Shown here: in pieces, positions 1-6,510 of the stretch
How positions within the stretch are numbered: position 1 is the stretch's first letter
Layout: each line of letters opens with the position of its first letter
Notes under the pieces: generated by a model
The model's input: only the letters and a program-made list of their open reading frames with translations
Told to the model about the DNA's origin: nothing
Database searches by the model: none
Assembly (NCBI GenBank): GCA_963922685.1
Contig: CAWUJM010000050.1
Location: forward strand, 1 to 11,140
Length of the DNA: 11,140 nucleotides
Direction: 5' to 3'
DNA from: JAHDBG01 sp963922685
Lineage (GTDB): Bacteria > Pseudomonadota > Gammaproteobacteria > Chromatiales > Chromatiaceae
Program-made: the position numbers and the translations under genes

Positions 1-2
1 AA

Positions 3-539
3 GACGACAACGGCAAACAGGAAATCTACATCCATGCCGAAAAAGACCAGAACAACATCGTCAAACATAACGAGACCACCGAAGTCGGCAACGACCGAAC
101 CGAAAATATCGGCAACAATGAGACGATCACCATCGGCAATGATCGCACCGAACAGGTCGGCAACAACGAAACCATTACGATTGGCAATGACCGAACCGAA
201 CAGGTCGGGAATAACAAAAATGTAACCATCAGCGGTAATCAGACGACACTCGTCAAACTGAATCAGGCTGAGACCGTTCTGATTGCGAAGGCCCTGACAG
301 TAGGTGCTGGCTATCAGGTCAGTGTCGGCGCGTCAAAGAATGAAACGGTGGGTCTTTCCAGCACAGAACAGGTCGGGTTGCTGAAACAGACCGTCGTCGG
401 CAAGCGTTATGTCCTGCAGGTGGGTAATAGCTCACTCACCCTGAAGGCAGATGGCACCATCCTGCTGGAAGGCAAAAAGATCGCGATCAATGGCGCAAAA
501 AAAGTCGAGATCAACGGCAAGATGGTGGACATCAATTAG
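3..539 (+). CDS. vgrG: VgrG (TssI) T6SS spike protein, C-terminal fragment
   Basis: The 5' end lies outside the window; 178 residues to a TAG stop are visible. VgrG trimers form the needle tip of the type VI secretion apparatus and carry effectors. The fragment opens with DDNGKQEIYIHAEKDQNN, which matches the conserved VgrG segment (typically D-x-x-G-x-E-x-x-x-x-H-A-E-x-D) leading into the C-terminal beta-helix. It continues with octapeptide repeats (GNDRTEQV / GNNETITI) and ends with a lysine-rich tail (GAKKVEINGKMVDIN). No extra C-terminal effector domain follows, so this is a plain structural VgrG. The next gene starts 12 bases after the stop, behind a GAGG ribosome-binding site, which fits a vgrG-adaptor-effector operon. 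Family identity is highly likely; the missing N-terminal gp27/gp5 part cannot be assessed. Confidence 0.93.
   Translation, partial: DDNGKQEIYIHAEKDQNNIVKHNETTEVGNDRTENIGNNETITIGNDRTEQVGNNETITIGNDRTEQVGNNKNVTISGNQTTLVKLNQAETVLIAKALTVGAGYQVSVGASKNETVGLSSTEQVGLLKQTVVGKRYVLQVGNSSLTLKADGTILLEGKKIAINGAKKVEINGKMVDIN
87..230 (+). repeat. 24-base coding repeats of the VgrG beta-helix
   Basis: Six consecutive 8-residue units alternate between GNDRTE(N/Q)(I/V) and GNNETITI or a degenerate form (GNNKNVTI). At the DNA level the unit is 24 bases, and pairs of units give near-identical 48-base blocks (from about 111 and from about 159). This is the usual periodicity of the VgrG beta-prism/needle. It is a coding repeat, not a mobile or CRISPR element. 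Confidence 0.85.
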
Positions 540-551
540 CGAGGCCGGATC

Positions 552-1724
552 GTGCTGTTACATAATCACACGCCCTTTCCCGCCATTGCCTAGCCCAGCC
601 TGGATCAACAAGGCCGTGAACAGACCAGTCTGGTCGTACGCGTCACCTGCGCCCTGCAGGCACCCGATGAACAGGGAGTATGGTCGCTGCGTCCTGCGCC
701 GGAGCAGGGCGAACTATACGGTGAGGACGTGTTTTACGATGATCAGGACGATCCGCAAACCACATCGGTCGCCGCTGAAAGCGATTATTGTCCCGGCAAA
801 CCACATACAGACATCCTCCTGAATGCGGTTGCCTGGGCACCTGGTATACAGCCTGTCGCCAGCTGGACCTGCGGACTACAGATGCTGCGTCTGTACAGGG
901 ATCGACACCGGCATCTGCGGACGGTCACGCTTATCGACAAGTCCTTGCAGGTGTATGGCCCGCGCCACTGGCAACTTAACCGGGCACTGGGCTACCGGCA
1001 CTGGCAACTGACTGAGCCGGAACCGATCCGCCGGTTACCGATCCGGTATGAATATGCCTATGGTGGCTGTATACCGAACCCGGATCCGGCACCGGATGCG
1101 GATCCCTATCTGGCCTGTCATGCCGGAAATCCTGCCGGATGTGGTCTGGTACACCCGATACAACTGGATCAGACCCCGCAACAGATTCCGGCCCCGCAGA
1201 TCGTCCTGGCCGAAGAGGCCGGACAACTCCGCCAGACCATCACCCGCAGGCGACTGCCAGTACCCTTGCGTGTCGCCGGGCTGGGCATCATCCATCGTGC
1301 CTGGCAGCCCCGGCGGGATAAGACTGGTACCCTGGATGCTGACTGGCTGGCCAGCAAGGCACCCCTGCTACCAGATGATTTTGACGAAGCACACCAGAAT
1401 GCAGCACCGGAAGATCAGCAGATCCCCGGCTACGCCAGGCCCGGCGATCTGATCCTGTTGCACCAACTGTACCGTAAACGCATCGCGTTGCGTATCCCGG
1501 AGATCGCCTTTATCGCGGGCTGGCGTGTACAACCAACACAGGCCTATCAGCCCGCGTTGCCTGATCTGGACACCGTGCTGCTGGACCTCCAGGCCGAAGA
1601 TCCGGCAGACTGGTCTGTCAGCCTGAGCTGGCGCAAGCAACTACCTGCCGCAACAGAGGCCCGCCTGGATCTGCGGGTCGGCGCAGCACTCCAGGCCTCA
1701 CCAACCGGGGCTGCTGATGCGTAA
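552..1724 (+). CDS. DUF2169 family T6SS accessory protein, interrupted by in-frame TAG at codon 14
   Basis: Read through one stop, this frame encodes about 390 residues with DUF2169 features: an N-terminal HNHTPFPAIA, then (after the stop) PSLDQQGREQTSLVVRVTCA, GELYGEDVFYDD, and SDYCPGKPHTDILLNAVAWAPG. DUF2169 proteins sit beside VgrG and PAAR-type effector genes and act as effector adaptors or chaperones in systems studied, such as Agrobacterium. The natural start is GTG 552, because GAGG at 541-544 precedes it and the family's first residues follow. However, codon 14 (591-593) is TAG. The first in-frame start after it is GTG 729, which would give 331 residues lacking about 59 conserved N-terminal residues and has no well-spaced ribosome-binding site. 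No other lesion is visible, so this is a recent nonsense mutation, a sequencing error, or a shortened protein. The 3' end overlaps the effector gene by 8 bases (ATGCGTAA), suggesting translational coupling. Confidence 0.85.
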
Positions 1725-2940
1725 CTACACAGCGCGACAGAACGGACGTCAGAAGGTGATCTGCCTGTGTCCCAGCATCAACAAGACCCAGATCGGCAAT
1801 GTCGTGGTACCCATCCCGTATCCGGTACAACAAAGCCTGGCTAAGGCGAAAAAGGTCAGCCGCAACGTCTGTTTTAACCGGGACCAGGCCTTCACTTCGG
1901 CCAGCCATACCCGCAAGGTCACCGGCGATGCGCCCGGACGCCTGAAGGGCATCATCAGCAATACCACCAGCGCGCAGGCAGCACCCAAACAACATTCACG
2001 CAATATCCGCATCAACAAAAAATGGCTGGTACGCTGCGGCGACCGGTTTACAATGAACAAAAACAATACGCAGGGTACGCTGGTATACAGCCCGCCACCC
2101 GCAGGCCCTGCGATCAGTGACGATGGCCGGATAGAGGCTGCGGATGATGCCACGCCGGATACCGGCCTGCTGCCAGAAGCACACGACTATCACCCGGGCC
2201 ATCTGGCCGAATATGAAGGACATATCCGCCAGACCTTTGCCGATAGCCAGAAAAACTGGCGCGACTTTGTCAGCTTATGGCGCACCGATCCGGTTGGCGC
2301 ACTGGTGCAGCAGGCCCGTAAGACACAACAGGCACTGAAAGAAACCCTGGACAACATAGCCAAAGATGCAGGCCAGTGGGCAACCCGACAGGCAAACCAA
2401 TACACCAACTGGTGGCACACGCATGGACAGAAGGCCTGGCAGGATGCAGGTCTGGGGACGATTGCTAACGCAGCAGCAACATTAGCACCTATCGCTCTGG
2501 GCACTGCCGCAGGCGTTATCAATCCGGCCAGAAAGATAAATGCTGTCGGTAAGATCGGTAAGGCCGTAGCCACGGGCAAAAAAAGAAAAAAAGTCAGAAA
2601 AAATAGTGGTAACAAAAAACCAGATAAAAAAATACCTGCTTTACGCCAACAATATGTTAATGAAGTTAAGGCATTATCCAAAAAAGCTGAAAACATGCGT
2701 AAAGCCGGATTACCCAGTGAAAAAATTGCCCGGACCTTGCACGCTGATAGACGTGCACTGGGTGTTAAATATAAAGATCTCACACCACCAGCTAAGCTAA
2801 AAGAAATCCACGCAAGAAATATCAAAAAATATGGTGATAAGCTCGGGCCCTCTATTGACTATCTGAGAAGCAGAGGTAAAAGCTGGGACGATATCATAGA
2901 GAGTGCCAGCAGAGCTGGTGGCAAAGATCTGGGTTTTTAA
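1717..2940 (+). CDS. PAAR-like (DUF4150) T6SS effector with unassigned C-terminal toxin domain
   Basis: 407 residues. Residues about 14-125 match the DUF4150/PAAR-like pattern: CPSINKTQIGNVVVPIPYP, then CFNRDQAFTSASHTRKVTGD, the GIISN turn, and VRCGDRFTMNKNNTQGTLVY. Such domains cap the VgrG spike and carry a fused toxin. The middle (about 150-245) is helical. Residues about 246-268 are Ala/Gly-rich and hydrophobic, perhaps a membrane-active segment. From about residue 288 a basic linker (KKRKKVRKNSGNKKPDKK) leads into a 100-residue C-terminal domain with HADRRALGVKYKDLTPP, RNIKKYGDKLGPS and GKSWDDIIESASRAGGKD, the expected position of the toxin. I cannot assign it to a named toxin family. 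Base composition becomes AT-rich exactly at this linker. The start ATG overlaps the DUF2169 gene; an acidic presumed immunity gene begins 10 bases after the stop. Confidence 0.88.
   Translation: MRNYTARQNGRQKVICLCPSINKTQIGNVVVPIPYPVQQSLAKAKKVSRNVCFNRDQAFTSASHTRKVTGDAPGRLKGIISNTTSAQAAPKQHSRNIRINKKWLVRCGDRFTMNKNNTQGTLVYSPPPAGPAISDDGRIEAADDATPDTGLLPEAHDYHPGHLAEYEGHIRQTFADSQKNWRDFVSLWRTDPVGALVQQARKTQQALKETLDNIAKDAGQWATRQANQYTNWWHTHGQKAWQDAGLGTIANAAATLAPIALGTAAGVINPARKINAVGKIGKAVATGKKRKKVRKNSGNKKPDKKIPALRQQYVNEVKALSKKAENMRKAGLPSEKIARTLHADRRALGVKYKDLTPPAKLKEIHARNIKKYGDKLGPSIDYLRSRGKSWDDIIESASRAGGKDLGF
2578..2592 (+). repeat. Poly-A tract A7-G-A7 at the effector domain junction
   Basis: Two runs of seven A separated by a single G encode lysine and arginine at the start of the basic linker. 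The second run sits in the effector frame as A AAA AAA followed by G, the arrangement of a -1 slippery heptamer. A -1 shift, or loss or gain of an A, would alter reading just before the toxin domain; the -1 frame meets TAG at 2604-2606. No clear stimulatory structure was identified, so a functional role is speculative. Confidence 0.5.
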
Positions 2941-2950
2941 GAGAACGCAA

Positions 2951-3391
2951 ATGATCTGGTTACAATCTAATGAAAGATACGATACCTTAGCACAATACGA
3001 TCCTGAACAAGGTGTTTTTTCGATAAAGACCAAAACTGAATCAGGTGATCAGGTGACTGAAAAAACGGATGGATTCTTTTCTGTATTATCAGATGTATTC
3101 GTTGCCTTATACCGATCAGAACATGCCTTATTTTTATGTGTAGGCGATCAACGTATTGTACTAACGGATGATCTTCGGATAAATGTCTCGGGTGGTGCAG
3201 ATCAAAGGCAGTTAATAGTTAAAAAACATAGTACCATTATTACGCAACTCACTTATTGCCTGGATGAAGAAGAAAACCTAGCGGACGACCCCACACCGTT
3301 TATTGAAGATGAAGATTTTGATTTCGGTTTGTTTGTCGCAAATGTCGCTAATAATCACAAGCGCAAACAGGTTTTTCTTGGTTTAGCCTGA
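2951..3391 (+). CDS. Small acidic protein, presumed immunity protein to the PAAR-like effector
   Basis: 146 residues starting MIWLQSNERYDTLAQYDPEQG. I chose ATG 2951 because it lies 10 bases after the effector stop behind a GAGAAC-type purine stretch; the frame is open further upstream (to 2903), but that would overlap the toxin gene. The protein is soluble, with no signal peptide or membrane segment. It has a beta-rich N-terminal half and a strongly acidic C-terminal part (CLDEEENLADD, FIEDEDFDFG). Acidity would suit binding to the very basic toxin domain next door. I do not recognise the family; the immunity assignment rests on position, size and charge. Its base composition is AT-rich like the toxin domain, so the two probably moved together. 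Confidence 0.75.
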   Translation: MIWLQSNERYDTLAQYDPEQGVFSIKTKTESGDQVTEKTDGFFSVLSDVFVALYRSEHALFLCVGDQRIVLTDDLRINVSGGADQRQLIVKKHSTIITQLTYCLDEEENLADDPTPFIEDEDFDFGLFVANVANNHKRKQVFLGLA

Positions 3392-3398
3392 GTGCTTT

Positions 3399-3998
3399 TT
3401 GAAGACGGACAGCAAGATGTCAAGCGGTACTAAAGGAGGGACTAAAAAATGCAGAAATTCAAACAAGAATAAAGGTGATTGCGCAGAGGAACTATTAGAA
3501 AAACACTATAAGAGCGAAGGTTATGAGCCCTTAGATACCCAAAGTTTAATGAATAAACAAGGAAATGGTATTGATCATGCCTTTGTCAACAAAAAAACCG
3601 GAGAGCTCATATTTATAGAAACTAAAGGAACCAGCAACCCAAATTCAAATAGAATACCTTTATCTAAATTACAAAAAGAAGGGGGCAAGGAATATATCAG
3701 AAACAGAATAGAAGCTATGCTGAATGGCTTTTATGAAGGCGCAGGACCTTGGACTAAGTATAAACACAATAAAAAGTTCAAAAAGAAAATAAGGAAATTA
3801 CTAAAAGCCCAACAAAGAGCTAAAAGCACTTCTTATAAAAAATGTCGTGTGTGGGTTGCACAAGATAATAGTGGTTGTTATGGGCAATCCAGTCCGACCG
3901 GCGAAAAGCCTGCTACGGGTATATGCGAACCACACCCGGATAAGAAAGAACCAAATTGTATAGATTGGCCTTCTGAAGTAAACCCTGCTTTTGAGTGA
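3399..3998 (+). CDS. Orphan PD-(D/E)XK nuclease-like toxin without secretion domain
   Basis: 199 residues if started at TTG 3399; ATG 3417 (193 residues) is the alternative. Neither start has a good ribosome-binding site, and a TAG at 3384-3386 blocks a longer N-terminus. After a basic linker (GGTKKCRNSNKNKGD) comes a restriction-endonuclease-fold core: a helix with Glu30/Glu31 (CAEELLEKHY), then GNGIDHAF with Asp59, then GELIFIETKGT with Glu74-x-Lys76, the D...ExK catalytic pattern. The C-terminal part holds four spaced cysteines (KKC, SGC, GIC, PNC) that might bind metal or form disulfides. Polymorphic toxins of this type usually form the C-terminal tip of VgrG, PAAR or Rhs proteins and cut nucleic acid. 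Here there is no trafficking domain, so I infer a displaced spare toxin module. The following gene overlaps or abuts its stop. Confidence 0.78.
   Translation: MKTDSKMSSGTKGGTKKCRNSNKNKGDCAEELLEKHYKSEGYEPLDTQSLMNKQGNGIDHAFVNKKTGELIFIETKGTSNPNSNRIPLSKLQKEGGKEYIRNRIEAMLNGFYEGAGPWTKYKHNKKFKKKIRKLLKAQQRAKSTSYKKCRVWVAQDNSGCYGQSSPTGEKPATGICEPHPDKKEPNCIDWPSEVNPAFE
3432..3451 (+). promoter_or_regulatory. Strong Shine-Dalgarno and ATG in the wrong frame for the nuclease
   Basis: AAAGGAGGG at 3432-3440 is the best ribosome-binding sequence in this part of the window, followed 8 bases later by ATG 3449. That ATG opens a frame of only seven codons (MQKFKQE, stop at 3470-3472). The nuclease frame, offset by one base, resumes as NKGDCAEELL. 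The site may be a relic of a frameshifted start, a coupling signal, or chance within a purine-rich linker. Confidence 0.4.
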
Positions 3999-4024
3999 TG
4001 TTTTTGATGATACTGGAGCTATAT

Positions 4025-4990
4025 ATGGATAGAAATAAACATGTAATGCAATTAATAAAAAAACAAAGTGATTTTTATAAGGAAAACGTCGGATGGCTAT
4101 TCCCAAGTAAAACTAAGGAATCTGAATTGTGGCAAGAAACAAAAGAAGAACTGGAAGAAATGCTGGAAGAAGACGATCCTGTACTGGCTGATATTAATTT
4201 AATGGATTTTTCTGACTGGTATTTGAGATATTCCCAATATGTCTGGGTAGAAGTTATCGATAAAAAGTTACAAAAGAAAGCCTTTTCTCATGGTTCCTGG
4301 TGTGGATATAAAAGTATAAAAGTTCGTGCTGAAGTCGGACGTATTAAAAAACAAATCAATATTTCATTTTCATCAGGAAAGTTACTATATTGTTGGAGCA
4401 ACCTACTATTATCAGGTTGGTACGAAGAGGCGGCTGAAGTCATGAAATTAGCACTCGCTTCTACCAAAGATAGTGATGACCATGGGATTATGGGAGAAGG
4501 TGGATATTCATTGGATGCCTTCAGTTTTTTCCTCATGGAATTATATTGTTTGTGGCAAAAAAAGTCCTTTTACCGAAATAATTTCAGGCATCCATTGATC
4601 GCTCATCCAGATACACCTTTTATTTATGACGAAGTTTTAATTAACTGGGGAACTAAAGATTTGCAACAGGTGGATGATCTGGTCAGCATTATGGCTGACT
4701 ATCATCTGAGTCGTACGACTGAGCAGGACGAAGACACGGATGAAGAAGACGAAGATCATTTTGAATTCAGTGACTCTGACTATCGGCTTTATCCCTTTGA
4801 GATCCTGGCCTGGTTGAAGATACGCAGCCTGAGTGGATTGCCCAATCCCGATCAGTACACCCATCCGCTGATGAATCAGCCTCTGGCCGAGCCGATTACT
4901 GACACACCCTTGCCTCGTCCGACCAATCACAAGGAGACCAACCAGATCCTGGATCTGGTGTGCAAACATTACCCGACAGCGCGGCTCTGA
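4025..4990 (+). CDS. Presumed immunity protein of the orphan nuclease cassette (321 aa)
   Basis: I chose ATG 4025 because GGAG (4015-4018) lies six bases upstream; the frame is open from GTG 3995, overlapping the previous stop. The protein is soluble and mainly helical. The N-terminal part is charged (EELEEMLEEDDP), the centre has GYSLDAFSFFLMELYCLW, and an acidic run (EQDEDTDEEDEDHFE) precedes a C-terminal block YPFEILAWLKIRSLSGLPNP ... HPLMNQPLAE. I have no firm family for it. Position immediately after a toxin gene and the acidic character favour an immunity role, although at 321 residues it is large for one. Base composition is odd: about 33-40% GC in hand-counted 60-base blocks up to about 4680, then above 50% to the stop, so the gene may be a recombinant of incoming and resident parts. 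Confidence 0.68.
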   Translation: MDRNKHVMQLIKKQSDFYKENVGWLFPSKTKESELWQETKEELEEMLEEDDPVLADINLMDFSDWYLRYSQYVWVEVIDKKLQKKAFSHGSWCGYKSIKVRAEVGRIKKQINISFSSGKLLYCWSNLLLSGWYEEAAEVMKLALASTKDSDDHGIMGEGGYSLDAFSFFLMELYCLWQKKSFYRNNFRHPLIAHPDTPFIYDEVLINWGTKDLQQVDDLVSIMADYHLSRTTEQDEDTDEEDEDHFEFSDSDYRLYPFEILAWLKIRSLSGLPNPDQYTHPLMNQPLAEPITDTPLPRPTNHKETNQILDLVCKHYPTARL

Positions 4991-5002
4991 CAGGGAGCAA
5001 CC

Positions 5003-6262
5003 ATGCCACACACCAGTCTGGCATTTCTGGCTGAACTGCATGCTGAGCGTCTGGCGGACAGCACCTGGCCGAATGCTGACCCGGAGTTGCCCGGTGAGCA
5101 GGCGTTTGTCGATACGGCGCAGACACTGAGCGAGCAACCGCTCATCCGGGCAGCACTGCCGGATATTATCCAACAGGAAGACCTGGAGCCTGTTGTACGG
5201 CAACTCGCTGTATATGTCGGCCTGTTGGTAGAAGATGTTGCGTATAAGACGCAATTGCTGGATAGCATCTATCAGCACAAGACGCCGCTGGATATCACAC
5301 CGAGCCTGGCCTGGCTGACTGGTGATGCGCATGATCAGGCACTGACACTACTGGCGCAACAAACCAGTCCGGTTGCGCTGGAGGCCCTGGCCGAGCGGTG
5401 CATTGCGCGTGGGCAGGAATCTGTCCATCTGTCGGCGTTTCTGGTGCAGGGCGCACCACGTTATACCGGTGGCTATGCTGATCAGTTGTTCGCGCGCGTT
5501 GCTGCGCCTCCCCTGATCCATCTGCTGCAACAACGCTTTGCTCAGGCAGAAGATACGGCAATCAAATGCGCTATTGCGCATGTGCTGTTGCATTGCCACG
5601 ATGCAGATGCGCTGGCCTGGTTATGCTCGGCAGAGGGCATTCTGGCGGATGCTGCCACTGTCTTCGCAGTGCTGGGTAAACCAAGAGAGCCCGATCTGGA
5701 GGCCTGTTTCCGCGCGGAGCAATCAGGTCTCGACGATACGCTGCTGTGTGCTATAGCAGATAATCTGGAATATTACGGCAGTCCCTGGAGCTTTAATGCA
5801 TTGCAGAATGCCGGGGACCTGGCAACAGAGCCTGCTGTTGCTGCGGCCTTCCACCGCCTCATGCTCAACTTTTTTGATACACAGCATGAGCCACTTTTTC
5901 CTGGTGTGCTGCTGCTGGAAGAAACCGAACAACAAAAGCCGCATTATCAGCGACGGGTCAACCGATTCTGGACGCAGCAGAGGGCCTATGTCAATCAGAC
6001 CATGCGTCCGCACCGTTATCTGCGCCATGACTTTTTCGATCTCAGCGATCTGTTGCGCCGTTATCGTCACAGCGAAGAACAATATTATCCGCTGGCAGAT
6101 CTGATCCGGCGCACTGAGTGGTGGACCGGTCTGCATCATCCGTTTGACCCACATGCCCTGTACAGCACCCAGCAGCAACAACTGGCCGCTATCCAGGCAC
6201 AGATTGATGCACTGCGTCTGGAGTCCGGCCAGTGGTATCGCTGGGGCAAGGTATCCGCATAG
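5003..6262 (+). CDS. Uncharacterised all-helical, HEAT-like protein of a T6SS cluster
   Basis: 419 residues, starting MPHTSLAFLAELHAERLA. GGGAG at 4993-4997 gives a good ribosome-binding site, and the gene begins 12 bases after the preceding stop, so it is co-transcribed. There is no signal peptide or membrane span. Residues about 40-290 consist of short Leu/Ala-rich helix pairs (for example SLAWLTGDAHDQALTLLAQQ, AIKCAIAHVLLHCHDADAL, EPAVAAAFHRLML) in the style of HEAT repeats, usually protein-binding scaffolds. The C-terminal third is aromatic- and arginine-rich (NRFWTQQRAYVNQTMRPHRY, DLLRRYRHSEEQYYPLADLI). I do not recognise a named family. GC content is that of the surrounding backbone, unlike the toxin cassettes, so it probably belongs to the resident T6SS island. 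A structural or accessory role in effector delivery is only a guess. Confidence 0.72.
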   Translation: MPHTSLAFLAELHAERLADSTWPNADPELPGEQAFVDTAQTLSEQPLIRAALPDIIQQEDLEPVVRQLAVYVGLLVEDVAYKTQLLDSIYQHKTPLDITPSLAWLTGDAHDQALTLLAQQTSPVALEALAERCIARGQESVHLSAFLVQGAPRYTGGYADQLFARVAAPPLIHLLQQRFAQAEDTAIKCAIAHVLLHCHDADALAWLCSAEGILADAATVFAVLGKPREPDLEACFRAEQSGLDDTLLCAIADNLEYYGSPWSFNALQNAGDLATEPAVAAAFHRLMLNFFDTQHEPLFPGVLLLEETEQQKPHYQRRVNRFWTQQRAYVNQTMRPHRYLRHDFFDLSDLLRRYRHSEEQYYPLADLIRRTEWWTGLHHPFDPHALYSTQQQQLAAIQAQIDALRLESGQWYRWGKVSA

Positions 6263-6470
6263 CGTGCACAGCGGCCGGATGATGTCCGGACTCAGGCCAT
6301 GCTGACACTACAGTCAGGGCGGATCGTGGTGCAAGGGTTTTGAGGGGTGGACGGCATTTATTATGCATAATCATACCTCAACAAGCCAATTTTTTGATAA
6401 CTATATCAATGACTTGCTGGTTTTTAACCAGACTCAAAATATCGAAATGCCTGCAAGTCACGAGTAAATT
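6263..6470. other. Non-coding spacer with several small inverted repeats
   Basis: No convincing gene lies between the HEAT-like gene and vapB. The spacer holds a 5-bp hairpin CCGGA/TCCGG (6275-6289, 5-base loop), a 12-base palindrome ATTATGCATAAT (6360-6371), a stem TTGAT/ATCAA (6394-6409), and a 6-bp stem CTGGTT/AACCAG with a 3-base loop (6417-6431). None has a T-run expected of an intrinsic terminator. Composition shifts from GC-rich to AT-rich at about 6355, towards the vapBC promoter. Confidence 0.5.
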
Positions 6471-6490
6471 ATATATACTATAGTATATAT
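6471..6490. promoter_or_regulatory. Perfect 20-bp palindrome, probable VapBC operator and promoter
   Basis: ATATATACTATAGTATATAT is an exact palindrome with 10-base arms, starting 40 bases before the vapB start. VapBC complexes repress their own operon by binding palindromes near the promoter, so this is the natural operator candidate. It contains TATACT (6474-6479), a plausible -10 element, though no convincing -35 was found. A strong ribosome-binding site, GGAGG at 6502-6506, follows before ATG 6511. Confidence 0.65.
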
Positions 6491-6510
6491 TTTTTATTTC
6501 CGGAGGAATC

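Noticed and set aside
87..230. Short direct repeats considered as a possible CRISPR or tandem-repeat element
   Set aside because: The units are 24 bases in the VgrG frame with no spacers; they encode the expected beta-helix repeats.
2737..2760. HADR in the toxin as an HxxD catalytic motif of the Ntox15 DNase family
   Set aside because: The spacing is H-x-D, not HxxD, and the surrounding residues characteristic of Ntox15 (LD-x-x-AGG) are absent.
2606..2800. 64-codon ORF in the +1 frame inside the toxin domain
   Set aside because: It lies wholly within the effector C-terminus, has no ribosome-binding site and no protein-like conservation; it is a by-product of the A-rich toxin sequence.
2903..2950. 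Longer start for the first immunity gene
   Set aside because: It would overlap the effector's last codons, while ATG 2951 has a purine-rich site and the normal spacing after the stop.
3399..4990. Second cassette as a PoNe DNase / DUF1911 immunity pair
   Set aside because: The nuclease core pattern is compatible, but I could not see the DUF1911 hallmarks in the 321-residue partner, so I left the family unassigned.
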